NCBI GenBank assembly: GCA_021773555.1
Contig: JAJFKA010000041.1
Coordinates: 21,650-85,649, forward strand
From: Gammaproteobacteria bacterium
Lineage (GTDB): Bacteria; Pseudomonadota; Gammaproteobacteria; Pseudomonadales; Azotimanducaceae
Length of the DNA: 64,000 nucleotides
Direction: 5' to 3'
The notes below the pieces were generated by a model. That model saw only the letters and a program-made list of their open reading frames with translations. It was not told where the DNA came from and made no database searches. Both the position numbers and the translations under genes were made by a program. Below are positions 38,332-47,614 of the stretch, piece by piece (within the stretch, counting starts at the first letter, position 1; each line of letters opens with the position of its first letter).

Positions 38332-38655
38332 TTATTTAAGGTCGTTGCGCAACAGGTTTGACAGTGCGGGATCAGGCTTGACGGCTGGTTTATAAAGTAA
38401 TGCCACCTTGCCGACCGACTGAATCAACTGCACATGAAGTTTCGTTTCGATGTCTTTAACGGTCTGATCCCGAGCGTGCCTGTCCCCGGTTAACACCTTG
38501 ATTTTAATGAGTTCATGGTCGTTAATGGCGCGATTCAGTTCAGCCATAACGTTGTCCGACAAGCCCTTCTCGGCAATTGTCACGACGGGATTCAGATGAT
38601 GTCCGATGGCGCGGAAACGTTTTTTGTCTTTTTGGTTTAACATGGCAATCCCCAA
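38332..38655 (-). CDS. yhbY: CRS1-YhbY (CRM) domain RNA-binding protein
   Basis: A 107-residue YhbY-type protein implicated in ribosome assembly. The CRM fold has RAIGHHLNPVVTIAEKGLSDNVMAELNRAINDHELIKIKV, with the following GDRHARDQTVKDIETKLHVQLIQSVGKVALLYKP carrying the GxxG-type end. Convergent with greA and divergent from rlmE, the standard arrangement. Confidence 0.94.
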   Translation of the reverse strand: MGIAMLNQKDKKRFRAIGHHLNPVVTIAEKGLSDNVMAELNRAINDHELIKIKVLTGDRHARDQTVKDIETKLHVQLIQSVGKVALLYKPAVKPDPALSNLLRNDLK

Positions 38656-38771
38656 ACTAAGATGATGGGTTCCTGGCGGTCAGTTGCTGTGAGGTGCGCG
38701 AGTTTACCCGAGTAACGGGTGCTACGCTAATGGGCAGAACCCTATACCTGGTCAGATTAATCGGTGGGTGA

Positions 38772-39395
38772 ATGATGAAGCGATCGAAGTCCAGCAGTGC
38801 CTGGATAGCAAACCACGAGGATGATGAATACGTCAAACGCGCTCGGCTTGAGGGTTATCGCTCAAGGGCCAGTTACAAGCTGCTTGAAATTGATGACCGC
38901 TTCCGCCTGATCAGGCCGGGCAGCAGAATTGTTGATCTTGGCGCGGCACCGGGCGGCTGGGCACAGGTAGCGGTGAAACGGGCTGGCGAAAGAGGTCAGG
39001 TCATAGCGCTTGATATTCTGGAGATGGAGCCGATAAAGGGAGTAGAGTTCATTCAAGGCGATTTCACTGAAGATGAACCCTTAACGTTACTCATGGATAT
39101 CGCCGGAGAGGCCAGCATCGACCTTGTAATTTCCGATATGGCCCCAAACTTAAGTGGTATGAAGGACATCGACCAGCCCAGGTCAATCTATCTGGTCGAG
39201 TTGGCACTTGATCTTGCCCGGCGGGTTTTGAGACAAAATGGGGTTTTGCTGGTCAAATGTTTTGAAGGTGAAGGTATTAATAGTATCAGGACGGAGTTAA
39301 GCAGCAGTTTCGCACGGGTGACGAATTTCAAGCCCAGGGCGTCACGTAACAAATCAAGGGAAATTTATCTGCTGGGTCGCGACTTCAGGCAATAA
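38772..39395 (+). CDS. rlmE: 23S rRNA (uridine-2'-O)-methyltransferase RlmE
   Basis: A 207-residue FtsJ/RrmJ family SAM-dependent methyltransferase that modifies U2552 of 23S rRNA. The N-terminus SRASYKLLEIDDRFRLI precedes the SAM motif DLGAAPGGWAQVA. Catalytic-lysine/Asp elements are in SDMAPNLSG and LLVKCFEGEG. Its usual partner ftsH follows about 135 bases downstream. Confidence 0.96.
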   Translation: MMKRSKSSSAWIANHEDDEYVKRARLEGYRSRASYKLLEIDDRFRLIRPGSRIVDLGAAPGGWAQVAVKRAGERGQVIALDILEMEPIKGVEFIQGDFTEDEPLTLLMDIAGEASIDLVISDMAPNLSGMKDIDQPRSIYLVELALDLARRVLRQNGVLLVKCFEGEGINSIRTELSSSFARVTNFKPRASRNKSREIYLLGRDFRQ

Positions 39396-39528
39396 CGCGA
39401 CATTTTATGCCGGGTCGTTGATGCGGTTGTGATGCTGAATTTTGGATGGTTAAAAGTATAGAATTGTGGCTGGTCCGCAAATTTTTTGATTAGACAGGCC
39501 ATTGGTTGCCTGTCCGGAGGGCGTCTCT

Positions 39529-41451
39529 TTGAACGATATGGGTAAAAACCTGCTGTTGTGGCTGATTATCGCGGCGGTATTGCTGACGGTATTTCAGAAT
39601 TTCAATGTGAACCGCGGCCCAGATGAAATTGATTATTCGGTGTTTCTTGATCTGGTTAATCAGAATCAGGTTCGCGCCGTAGAAGTTGATGGACTCACCA
39701 TCCGGGGCGAGCGGTCTGATGGTGCCGTGTTCGAAACGGTGCAGCCGCAGATTGCCGATAAGGCGCTGATTGACGACATGCTCGATCATAATGTTGACTT
39801 CCGCGGCAGCAAGCCAGAGCAACAGAGCATCTGGACTCAGTTGCTGGTGGCCAGCTTTCCTATTCTCGTCATTATTGCGGTCTTCATGTTTTTCATGCGC
39901 CAGATGCAGGGCGGCTCCGGTGGCCGTGGCGGACCCTTAACGTTCGGCAAGAGCAAGGCGAAGTTGCTGGGTGAAGACCAGATAAAAACGACGTTTGCCG
40001 ATGTGGCCGGCGTTGATGAAGCCAAGGAAGAGGTCCAGGAACTCGTTGAATTTCTCCAGGATCCCGGAAGATTCCAGAAGCTTGGCGGCAGGATTCCACG
40101 GGGTACGCTGATGGTTGGCGCACCGGGAACCGGTAAGACATTGCTGGCCAAGGCGATCGCCGGGGAAGCGAAAGTCCCATTCTTTTCCATATCTGGTTCA
40201 GATTTCGTTGAGATGTTTGTTGGTGTTGGTGCATCCCGGGTACGCGATATGTTTGAACAGGCGAAAAAACAAACGCCCTGTATTATTTTTATTGATGAAA
40301 TTGACGCAGTGGGTCGCCATCGTGGCGCAGGCCTTGGTGGCGGGCACGATGAACGCGAGCAAACCTTAAATCAGTTGTTGGTGGAGATGGACGGATTTGA
40401 CGGCAATGAAGGTATCATTGTCATCGCGTCAACCAACAGACCCGATGTGCTGGACCCTGCGTTGTTGCGCCCGGGTCGCTTTGATCGCCAGGTGGTTGTC
40501 TCGCTACCCGACATTCGAGGCCGGGAACAGATATTGAAGGTTCATATGCGTAAGGTGCCGCTTGGTGTCGATGCGGACCCTGGTGTGATTGCACGTGGCA
40601 CGCCCGGATTCTCTGGCGCAGATCTCGCAAATCTTGTGAACGAGGCAGCACTATTTGCTGCACGCCAGGACAAACGCTCAGTAGGCATGGAGCAGTTGGA
40701 ACAGGCGAAAGACAAGATCATGATGGGTTCAGAACGAAAGAGCATGGTTATGTCGGAAAAGGAAAAGCGCAACACCGCATTTCATGAGGCTGGCCATTGT
40801 ATCGTCGGGTACCTGGTGCCGGAGCATGATCCGACCTATAAGGTTTCGATCATTCCCAGAGGCAGGGCGCTTGGTATCACGATGTTCCTTCCGGAAGAGG
40901 ATCGATATTCACTTACCAAGCGGGCAATTATTTCCCAGATATGTTCCTTGTTTGGCGGCAGGATAGCCGAGGAACTGACCCTTGGGCCTGACGGCATCAC
41001 GACAGGTGCGTCTAACGATATTGAGCGAGCGACCAAAATGGCGCGTGCGATGGTAACCAAGTGGGGTCTATCGGAAAGCCTTGGTCCGCTGATGTATGCT
41101 GAAGAAGACGAGGAGGTCTTTCTTGGTATGTCCCAGGGTACGAATCGACTGCAGGTGTCCGCGGAGACTGCCCAGAAAATAGATATCGAGGTTCGATCGA
41201 TTATTGACCGCTGCTACGCAACGGCTAAGCAGCTTCTCGAGGATAACCGGGATAAACTCGATGCCATGGCCGAGGCGTTGCTTGAATATGAGACCATTGA
41301 TAAACCACAAATAGATGACATCATGGCCGGACGCACACCGCGGCCACCCGCGGACTGGGGTGATGGTGGTGTGAACAGCAGCTCTGAAAAGAGTGAGAAA
41401 AGTGGCCCGTCAGCAGCTGGTCCTGTCGGTGGTCCGGCAGTAGACCTCTAG
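39529..41451 (+). CDS. ftsH: ATP-dependent zinc metalloprotease FtsH
   Basis: About 640 residues. Two N-terminal membrane segments flank a periplasmic domain. The AAA+ module has Walker A GAPGTGKT, Walker [17 protein letters not shown], the SRH segment [19 protein letters not shown], and the zinc HEAGH. The frame opens at 39502, but GGAGGG (39516-39521) is seven bases before the TTG at 39529, so that is the chosen start. ATG at 39538 (MGKNLLLWL) is an alternative. It degrades membrane and regulatory proteins such as sigma-32 and LpxC in E. coli. Confidence 0.96.
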   Translation: MNDMGKNLLLWLIIAAVLLTVFQNFNVNRGPDEIDYSVFLDLVNQNQVRAVEVDGLTIRGERSDGAVFETVQPQIADKALIDDMLDHNVDFRGSKPEQQSIWTQLLVASFPILVIIAVFMFFMRQMQGGSGGRGGPLTFGKSKAKLLGEDQIKTTFADVAGVDEAKEEVQELVEFLQDPGRFQKLGGRIPRGTLMVGAPGTGKTLLAKAIAGEAKVPFFSISGSDFVEMFVGVGASRVRDMFEQAKKQTPCIIFIDEIDAVGRHRGAGLGGGHDEREQTLNQLLVEMDGFDGNEGIIVIASTNRPDVLDPALLRPGRFDRQVVVSLPDIRGREQILKVHMRKVPLGVDADPGVIARGTPGFSGADLANLVNEAALFAARQDKRSVGMEQLEQAKDKIMMGSERKSMVMSEKEKRNTAFHEAGHCIVGYLVPEHDPTYKVSIIPRGRALGITMFLPEEDRYSLTKRAIISQICSLFGGRIAEELTLGPDGITTGASNDIERATKMARAMVTKWGLSESLGPLMYAEEDEEVFLGMSQGTNRLQVSAETAQKIDIEVRSIIDRCYATAKQLLEDNRDKLDAMAEALLEYETIDKPQIDDIMAGRTPRPPADWGDGGVNSSSEKSEKSGPSAAGPVGGPAVDL

Positions 41452-41491
41452 ATAATATTCACGGGCAATCGCGATTGCCCGGGTGCGGCTG

Positions 41492-42313
41492 ATGTCTCGT
41501 TTTTCGCAATTACTCGAATTACCCCGGCCGCTGGTCATGGGTATTCTCAACGTCACACCCGATTCGTTTTCCGACGCCGGTAAGTTCCTTAACCTGACCG
41601 ATGCCTGCCAGCACGCCTTAACTATGGTGCAGGCCGGTGTGGATATCATCGATGTGGGTGGTGAATCAACGCGACCGGGAGCGCCACCCGTGCCGGTTCA
41701 GGAAGAACAGGACCGGGTACTCCCGGTCCTTGAGCATATTCGTCAACGCTTTGATGTTTGTTTCTCGGTCGATACCAGTACCGCCGGGGTAATGCTGTCA
41801 GCAGCCGATCTTGGTGCGGACCTGATCAATGACGTGCGGGCGTTGCGCCGCGAAGGGGCCCTGACGGCGGCAGCCCAGACAGGCTTACCTGTTTGCCTGA
41901 TGCATATGCAGGGCGACCCGTTGACCATGCAGTTGGAACCGCGTTACGAGGATCTGATTGCGGAAATAAACAAATTCTTTTCCGAGCGCATAGCGGTTTG
42001 CGTTGCCGCTGGTATATCGCGGCAACAATTGCTGCTTGACCCCGGCTTCGGATTTGGTAAGACGCCGGAGCATAACCTGCAATTAATCAATCGGCTGGAG
42101 GAATTTTCTGTACACGGCCTGCCGTTATTGGTGGGTCTGTCAAGAAAGAGTACTATTGCGAAAATTACCGGCGACCTGGCGACTGGAAGTCTGGCCGGTG
42201 CATTGAGTGCGCTTCAACGAGGCGCAAAGATCATACGTGTCCATGATGTCGCAGAAACCGTGAGTGCCTTGCGGGTAACCGAGGCCATCAGACATGAGTG
42301 TTTGGAAATCTAA
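41492..42313 (+). CDS. folP: Dihydropteroate synthase
   Basis: About 273 residues. The pterin-binding signatures [17 protein letters not shown] and [16 protein letters not shown] frame a TIM barrel. It condenses p-aminobenzoate with dihydropterin pyrophosphate, the sulfonamide target. An in-frame GTG at 41483 is an alternative start; neither has a clear ribosome-binding site. It lies between ftsH and glmM, the usual order. Confidence 0.95.
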   Translation: MSRFSQLLELPRPLVMGILNVTPDSFSDAGKFLNLTDACQHALTMVQAGVDIIDVGGESTRPGAPPVPVQEEQDRVLPVLEHIRQRFDVCFSVDTSTAGVMLSAADLGADLINDVRALRREGALTAAAQTGLPVCLMHMQGDPLTMQLEPRYEDLIAEINKFFSERIAVCVAAGISRQQLLLDPGFGFGKTPEHNLQLINRLEEFSVHGLPLLVGLSRKSTIAKITGDLATGSLAGALSALQRGAKIIRVHDVAETVSALRVTEAIRHECLEI

Positions 42314-42315
42314 CC

Positions 42316-43668
42316 ATGGCAGTAAAGCAATACTTCGGCACCGATGGAATACGCGGCAAAGTTGGCGAGGAACCAATAACCGCGGAATTTATGTTGCGTC
42401 TGGGCTGGGCCGCCGGGAAAGTTTTTTCGGTTAAGGAACGTGGCCTGATACTGATCGGGAAGGACACGCGTATCTCCGGTTACATGTTCGAATCGGCACT
42501 GGAAGCTGGTCTTGCCTCGGCAGGGGTTGATGTCTTGTTGCTCGGTCCGATGCCGACACCGGCGATTGCCTATTTGACCAGGACGTTTAATGCCAATGCG
42601 GGCATTGTCATCAGCGCGTCGCACAATCCCTATTTTGACAATGGCATCAAGTTTTTTTCGGGACGGGGTCAGAAGCTGGATGATGAAGTTGAGCATGCGA
42701 TAGAACGCGAGCTTGGCAAGGAAATGGCCATGGTGGAGTCAAGATCCATCGGACGGGTCTCCAGGATTGATGATGCAGCCGGTCGGTATATCGAATTTTG
42801 CAAAAGCTGTTTTCCGTCGGGGTTGAACCTGCGCGGCAAGAAAGTTGTTGTGGATTGTGCCAATGGGGCGACTTACCACATCGCGCCGAGTGTTTTTCGG
42901 GAGTTAGGTGCAGAAGTCGTGCAAGTAGGTGTATCCCCCGACGGTTTTAATATTAATGAGGAAGTGGGTTCCACCAAGCCCGATGTTCTTTCCCGGAAGG
43001 TGCTTGAAGTCTCGGCAGATTTTGGCGTGGCGCTGGACGGCGATGGTGATCGGGTGATCATGGTCGATAACAAAGGTGAAATTGTTGATGGTGATGAATT
43101 GTTGCTGATTATTGCGGCACATCGGCATGGCAATGAGACGCTGGAAGGAGGTGTGGTTGGCACGTTGATGAGTAATTTCGGCCTTGAAAAGGCACTGGAG
43201 CGCATGGCAGTGCCCTTTATCCGTGCAGCAGTCGGCGACCGTTATGTGTTGGCGGAACTTGCGCAGCGGAACTGGAATATCGGCGGAGAATCATCAGGAC
43301 ATATCCTGTGCCTTGACCTGACATCAACCGGTGACGGAATTATTTCGGCCCTGCAGGTCGTCGCAGCCATGGCTGAATCAGGGTCAAGTCTCAATGAAAT
43401 CAAGAAGCGGATGGAAAAGTACCCGCAGGTAATGATAAACGTGAAATGCAAGCTGGGCGCAGACGTAGAGTTGCTAAAACCAGTGGCGAAGGCTGTGGCG
43501 GCGACAGAAGCGCGGTTGGGTAACACGGGCCGTGTCTTGCTGCGTCCCTCGGGAACGGAACCGGTTGTCCGGGTGATGGTAGAAGGTGAGGATGAAAGCC
43601 TCGTGAAAGAACTCGCCGAAAATCTGGCAGCCGTTGTTGAAAAAGCAGTGGGTGACGATGCAGCCTAG
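42316..43668 (+). CDS. glmM: Phosphoglucosamine mutase
   Basis: A 450-residue enzyme converting glucosamine-6-phosphate to glucosamine-1-phosphate for UDP-GlcNAc. The N-terminus is [12 protein letters not shown]. The phosphoserine loop [19 protein letters not shown] has Ser102, the same position as in E. coli. The metal loop is [13 protein letters not shown] and the C-terminal [11 protein letters not shown] is the phosphate-binding loop. The start overlaps the folP stop region. Confidence 0.97.
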   Translation: MAVKQYFGTDGIRGKVGEEPITAEFMLRLGWAAGKVFSVKERGLILIGKDTRISGYMFESALEAGLASAGVDVLLLGPMPTPAIAYLTRTFNANAGIVISASHNPYFDNGIKFFSGRGQKLDDEVEHAIERELGKEMAMVESRSIGRVSRIDDAAGRYIEFCKSCFPSGLNLRGKKVVVDCANGATYHIAPSVFRELGAEVVQVGVSPDGFNINEEVGSTKPDVLSRKVLEVSADFGVALDGDGDRVIMVDNKGEIVDGDELLLIIAAHRHGNETLEGGVVGTLMSNFGLEKALERMAVPFIRAAVGDRYVLAELAQRNWNIGGESSGHILCLDLTSTGDGIISALQVVAAMAESGSSLNEIKKRMEKYPQVMINVKCKLGADVELLKPVAKAVAATEARLGNTGRVLLRPSGTEPVVRVMVEGEDESLVKELAENLAAVVEKAVGDDAA

Positions 43669-43782
43669 CGAAACGCGATTGAATAGCGCAGCACGATTGA
43701 ATGTTGCTGGTAAAGCCGTTAACATCTGCCGCCTTTTTTATGGTCGTACCAATATGCAGGATTGCTGCGGGAGGACCGTCTG

Positions 43783-44535
43783 GTGAAGCTGATTGTAGCC
43801 GGGAACTGGAAGATGAACGGCTCGAGTGCCAGTGTTGGTCTGCTCGCCGGTCGGTTGGCCCGGGAGCATGATGCAGCCCGGGTACAGATGTTGCTGTTTC
43901 CGCCATTTGTCTACCTGGAGCAGGTGAGCAGGGCGGTCTCGGCGAGTCAGGTGCGGCTGGGTGCGCAAAATGTGGCGGCACAACCCCAGGGAGCATTGAC
44001 CGGGGAAATTGATACAAGCATGTTGTTGGATGTAGGTTGTGAGTATTGCCTTGTCGGACACTCTGAGAGACGCCATCAAATGATGGAATCTAACGAGCAG
44101 GTAGCGGAAAAATATGCGGCCTGTCTGCGCGGTGGTTTGAAACCGGTGCTTTGCGTAGGCGAATCGTTGTCGCAGAGGCGGAGTAACGAGACGTTGCCAG
44201 TCGTGGCCGGTCAGCTTGAGGCTGTACGAGACCTGGTTGGTGATGTTGGTCTGGCAGGTGGAATCGTGGCTTATGAGCCGGTCTGGGCAATTGGAACCGG
44301 CGAGTCAGCGAGTCCCGCCCAGGCCGAGGAAGTGCATCAGTTCATACGTGGTTGGTTAGCGGATGCCGGTGCGAGCGATGTCAGTATTTTGTACGGCGGC
44401 AGTGTTAAAGCGTCCAATGCCGGTGAGTTGTTTGCGATGGATAATATCGATGGTGCGCTGGTGGGTGGGGCATCCCTGGACGCTACAGAATTTTTAAGCA
44501 TTTGTGCAGCTGCGGCTGACAAGACGGAAGAATAA
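43783..44535 (+). CDS. tpiA: Triosephosphate isomerase
   Basis: About 250 residues. The N-terminal IVAGNWKMNG supplies catalytic Asn/Lys, GHSERR the catalytic His, and AYEPVWAIGTG the catalytic Glu and flexible loop 6. VSILYGGSV completes the phosphate site. GTG start with GGGAGG eight bases upstream. The frame is open a further seven codons upstream but this start gives the conserved N-terminus. Directly followed by secG. Confidence 0.97.
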   Translation: MKLIVAGNWKMNGSSASVGLLAGRLAREHDAARVQMLLFPPFVYLEQVSRAVSASQVRLGAQNVAAQPQGALTGEIDTSMLLDVGCEYCLVGHSERRHQMMESNEQVAEKYAACLRGGLKPVLCVGESLSQRRSNETLPVVAGQLEAVRDLVGDVGLAGGIVAYEPVWAIGTGESASPAQAEEVHQFIRGWLADAGASDVSILYGGSVKASNAGELFAMDNIDGALVGGASLDATEFLSICAAAADKTEE

Positions 44536-44536
44536 G

Positions 44537-44923
44537 ATGGATTTGGAAATAGTCGAAACGCTCGTACTTGCCATGCATGTGATGGCAGCCCTGGCGATTA
44601 TAGGGCTGGTGTTGATCCAGCACGGCAAAGGCGCGGATATGGGCTCTGGTTTTGGTGCAGGCGCCTCTTCTACAGTATTCGGCAGCGGCGGGGCCGGAAA
44701 TTTCCTATCAAAAACAACAACAATGATAGCGATCGCCTTTTTTCTCACCAGCTTCGCACTGGCCTTCTTCGCCAAGGAAAAATCGGTCGCGCTGCGAGAT
44801 ATTGGGTTACCACAGGTGACGGAACAGGTGCCCTCATCCTCGGAACTGCCTGACCTTGAGAATGGCGGAGACACTGAAGTGCCTGTTATTCTGCCCTCAG
44901 ACTCCGAGATTCCAGAGCCTTAG
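44537..44923 (+). CDS. secG: Protein-export membrane protein SecG
   Basis: A 128-residue SecG of the SecYEG translocon. Two membrane segments (about residues 7-27 and 55-75) surround the conserved LVLIQHGKGADMGSGFGAGASSTVFGSGG loop. The C-terminal half is acidic and probably flexible, longer than the E. coli protein. ATG two bases after the tpiA stop, so it is co-transcribed. tRNA-Leu follows. Confidence 0.95.
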   Translation: MDLEIVETLVLAMHVMAALAIIGLVLIQHGKGADMGSGFGAGASSTVFGSGGAGNFLSKTTTMIAIAFFLTSFALAFFAKEKSVALRDIGLPQVTEQVPSSSELPDLENGGDTEVPVILPSDSEIPEP

Positions 44924-44956
44924 GCAACCGCGCACAGGATCAGAACGAAATGGCAC

Positions 44957-45043
44957 GCCGAAGTGGTGAAATTGGTAGACACGCTACCTTGAGGGGGTAG
45001 TGGGGGAAACCCCGTGGAGGTTCAAGTCCTCTCTTCGGCACCA
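44957..45043 (+). tRNA. tRNA-Leu (GAG)
   Basis: 87 nt including CCA. The acceptor stem GCCGAAG/CTTCGGC is perfect. The anticodon stem CTACC/GGTAG holds the loop TTGAGGG with anticodon GAG. A long variable arm (GGGG...CCCC) and T-arm GAGGTTCAAGTCCTC are typical of class II tRNA-Leu. It lies between secG and the initiator tRNA, as leuU does in E. coli. Confidence 0.97.
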
Positions 45044-45218
45044 ACTCGTCCAATTGCGCAACTGCCTCGCAGGATTCGCAGCAGCAGACGTTTCTGGATA
45101 CACGAGAAACCTCGAGGGACAAATTCCCCCACATGAATCCACACCTCAACCCCGCCGATCTTGTGTTCACACCAACAAGGCCTTAACGCCGGACGCAAAA
45201 CATACCCGGATTACGTGG

Positions 45219-45247
45219 TTGACCGCTGGGTGACACATCCCTATAAT
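45219..45247 (+). promoter_or_regulatory. Strong sigma-70 promoter of the tRNA-fMet/rimP-nusA operon
   Basis: TTGACC (45219-45224), a 17-base spacer and consensus TATAAT (45242-45247), followed by a GC-rich discriminator (CGCCCCC). This is the layout of growth-rate- and ppGpp-controlled stable RNA promoters. tRNA-fMet begins 16 bases downstream of the -10. Confidence 0.88.
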
Positions 45248-45262
45248 TCGCCCCCTTGTTGT

Positions 45263-45339
45263 TGCGGGGTGGAGCAGTCTGGTAGCTCGACGGGCTCATA
45301 ACCCGTAGGTCGTAGGTTCGAATCCTGCCCCCGCTACCA
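45263..45339 (+). tRNA. Initiator tRNA-fMet (CAU)
   Basis: 77 nt with CCA. Anticodon stem ACGGG/CCCGT contains the three consecutive G-C pairs that mark initiator tRNAs, with anticodon CAT in CTCATAA. Position 1 is T and position 72 is T, so the first acceptor pair is broken as required for formylation, but as U-U rather than the usual C-A. Gene order matches metY upstream of rimP-nusA. Confidence 0.96.
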
Positions 45340-45349
45340 CAGATTTTAG

Positions 45350-45373
45350 AAAGCCCCTCTTTAGGGGCTTTTT
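45350..45373 (+). terminator. Intrinsic terminator after tRNA-fMet
   Basis: AAAGCCCCT (45350-45358) pairs with AGGGGCTTT (45363-45371) around CTTT, then T residues. It probably trims or partially stops transcription between the tRNA and rimP-nusA. Confidence 0.85.
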
Positions 45374-45446
45374 GTTAGATCGACAACGGCCGGTGTGCCG
45401 GATGAGACAAGTGGTACGACTTGGTATACCCATGGTCGGTTTAAAG

Positions 45447-45470
45447 AAATGGGCATAGTGCCCATTTTTT
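45447..45470 (+). terminator. Second hairpin with T tract before rimP
   Basis: AAATGGGCA (45447-45455) pairs with TGCCCATTT (45459-45467) around TAG, and further T residues follow. Two tandem hairpins here suggest control of readthrough into rimP-nusA-infB, as in other nusA operons where NusA feeds back on terminators in the leader. Confidence 0.75.
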
Positions 45471-45526
45471 GTTTACAGGCATGAGAAAGTTGCCCGGCTG
45501 ATATGGTGGGCCAGGTGAATTGATCC

Positions 45527-45976
45527 ATGAGTACATCATTGGAGGCTCTGATTGAGCCGGTTGTGAAGGGACTGGGGTGTGATCTCTGGGGAATTGAACG
45601 GTTTTCCCAGGGTAAACATTCACTCTTGAAAGTTTATATCGATGCGGAAAAAGGCATCGACGTTGAGGATTGTGCCCGGATCAGTCGCCAGGTGAGCGCG
45701 CTGCTTGAAGTGGAAGAGCCTTTTAAGGGCAAATATACACTGGAGGTTTCGTCGCCTGGGTTGGATCGGCGGTTATTTACGCTGGCACAATTCGAGGGGT
45801 TCAAAGGAGCGCAGGTCAAGTTGAGCCTGCGCACGCCTTATGAAGGGCGAAAAAGATTTACGGGAATGTTGTGCGGAATTGAGGAGCAGGATGTGGTCAT
45901 TCGATCGAGTGACGATGAAGAGGTTCTCTTCCCGTATGAACAAATTGAACGAGCGAACGTCGTCCCGAACATATAA
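45527..45976 (+). CDS. rimP: Ribosome maturation factor RimP
   Basis: A 149-residue 30S assembly factor. The N-terminal domain has LIEPVVKGLGCDLWGIERF and LLKVYIDAEKGIDVEDCARISRQVSALLEVEEP. LEVSSPGLDRRLFT is the family signature. The C-terminal SH3-like domain follows. Upstream of nusA, the near-universal pairing. Confidence 0.96.
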   Translation: MSTSLEALIEPVVKGLGCDLWGIERFSQGKHSLLKVYIDAEKGIDVEDCARISRQVSALLEVEEPFKGKYTLEVSSPGLDRRLFTLAQFEGFKGAQVKLSLRTPYEGRKRFTGMLCGIEEQDVVIRSSDDEEVLFPYEQIERANVVPNI

Positions 45977-46031
45977 ATATGGCATTCAGGTGGCGTGTTG
46001 CCATCCATGAAGTTGTAAGTTGAGGCATGCA

Positions 46032-47528
46032 ATGAGCAAAGACATATTGCTAGTCGTTGAGTCGGTTTCTAACGAGAAGGGAGTGTCGGAAGACATAATC
46101 TTTGAGGCCCTGGAGCTGGCTTTGGCATCGGCAACGAAGAAGCGCTATTCGGAGGAAGTGGAGTTGCGCGTGGCTATCGACAAAACCACCGGGGAATACG
46201 ACACTTTTCGCCGTTGGGAAGTTTTGTCCGATGAAGTTGAGGTAGAGTTTTCGGAAGCACAGCTCACAGTGGCTGAGGCTCAGGAAAAACAGGCCGGATT
46301 AGTCGCGGGTGAATTCTTTGAAATTCCAGTTGAGTCCGTTGACTTTGGCAGAATTGCTGCTCAAACAGCCAAGCAGGTCATCGTTCAGAAAATTCGTGAA
46401 GCAGAACGCGCGCAGGTAGTCGATGCTTACCGCTCGCGCGTCGGTGAACTGATAAACGGTCAGGTCAAGAAGGTAACACGTGAAGCCGTGATCATGGATC
46501 TCGGTAACAATGCAGAAGCACTTTTGCCAAGGGAAGAATGGATTCCCCGGGAAACTTTCCGGGTGGGCGACAGGTTGCGCGCGTTACTGGAAGAAGTTCG
46601 GCCAGAGGCCCGTGGACCGCAACTTGCGTTAACCCGCACCTCACCAAAAATGTTGATAGAACTATTCAAAATTGAAGTTCCGGAAATTTCCGATGGTGTC
46701 ATCGAGATTATGGCAGCAGCGCGTGATCCCGGTTCGCGTGCAAAGATTGCAGTCAAGACCAACGACGGGCGGATAGACCCTGTTGGCGCATGTGTTGGTA
46801 TGAGGGGCTCGAGGGTTCAAGCTGTCTCAGGTGAACTGAGCAACGAACGAATCGATATCGTTCCATGGGATGACAACGTCGCTCAGCTGGCGATCAATGC
46901 CATGTCCCCTGCCGAAGTCGTGTCAATTGTGGTGGACGAAGAAACCCGCAGCATGGATATCGCAGTGGCCGAAGAGAATCTGGCCCAGGCGATTGGTCGC
47001 GGTGGACAGAATGTCAAACTGGCGAGCGAGCTCACCGGTTGGGATCTGAACATAATGACGGAGGAAGAGGCCAGCCAAAAACACGAGCAGGAAGCTGGAA
47101 CGGTAATTGAAAATTTTATGGAACAACTGGATGTTGATGAAGACGTTGCGGTTGTACTGGTTGAAGAAGGGTTTAGTACGCTGGAAGAAATTGCCTATGT
47201 GCCCATCGAAGAAATGGTGGCTATTGAGGGTTTTGACCAGGAAATTGTCGAAGAACTGCGTAACAGAGCAAAACATGCGCTGACAACGCAGGAGTTAGCT
47301 AACGAAGAGGAGATTGGCAAAACCGAACCTGCGGCTGACTTGCTTGAGATGGAAGGTATGGATACGCGGGTTGCCTACCAATTGGCGGCGATAGGCATAG
47401 TTACTATGGAAGATCTTGCCGAACAGGCAATAGATGATCTCGTTGATATAGAAGATATGACGGAAGAACGTGCTGGTGAGCTTATTATGACTGCGCGGGC
47501 ACCCTGGTTTGTTGATGAGCAGGCCTAG
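46032..47528 (+). CDS. nusA: Transcription termination/antitermination factor NusA
   Basis: A 498-residue NusA. The N-terminal RNAP-binding domain is followed by S1 (about residues 130-200), two KH domains (including [22 protein letters not shown] and [17 protein letters not shown]) and two C-terminal acidic AR-type repeats typical of gammaproteobacteria ([25 protein letters not shown] and the later copy). The start at 46032 has GAGG six bases upstream. A TTG four codons earlier is less likely. Confidence 0.97.
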   Translation: MSKDILLVVESVSNEKGVSEDIIFEALELALASATKKRYSEEVELRVAIDKTTGEYDTFRRWEVLSDEVEVEFSEAQLTVAEAQEKQAGLVAGEFFEIPVESVDFGRIAAQTAKQVIVQKIREAERAQVVDAYRSRVGELINGQVKKVTREAVIMDLGNNAEALLPREEWIPRETFRVGDRLRALLEEVRPEARGPQLALTRTSPKMLIELFKIEVPEISDGVIEIMAAARDPGSRAKIAVKTNDGRIDPVGACVGMRGSRVQAVSGELSNERIDIVPWDDNVAQLAINAMSPAEVVSIVVDEETRSMDIAVAEENLAQAIGRGGQNVKLASELTGWDLNIMTEEEASQKHEQEAGTVIENFMEQLDVDEDVAVVLVEEGFSTLEEIAYVPIEEMVAIEGFDQEIVEELRNRAKHALTTQELANEEEIGKTEPAADLLEMEGMDTRVAYQLAAIGIVTMEDLAEQAIDDLVDIEDMTEERAGELIMTARAPWFVDEQA

Positions 47529-47614
47529 CGGACGGCGTAAAAGCCGGATACCTGGATGTATCGATAGTTGACGGTGCAAGCAGGGGCGTGATTGACTAAT
47601 TTGAGGAAGACTAG

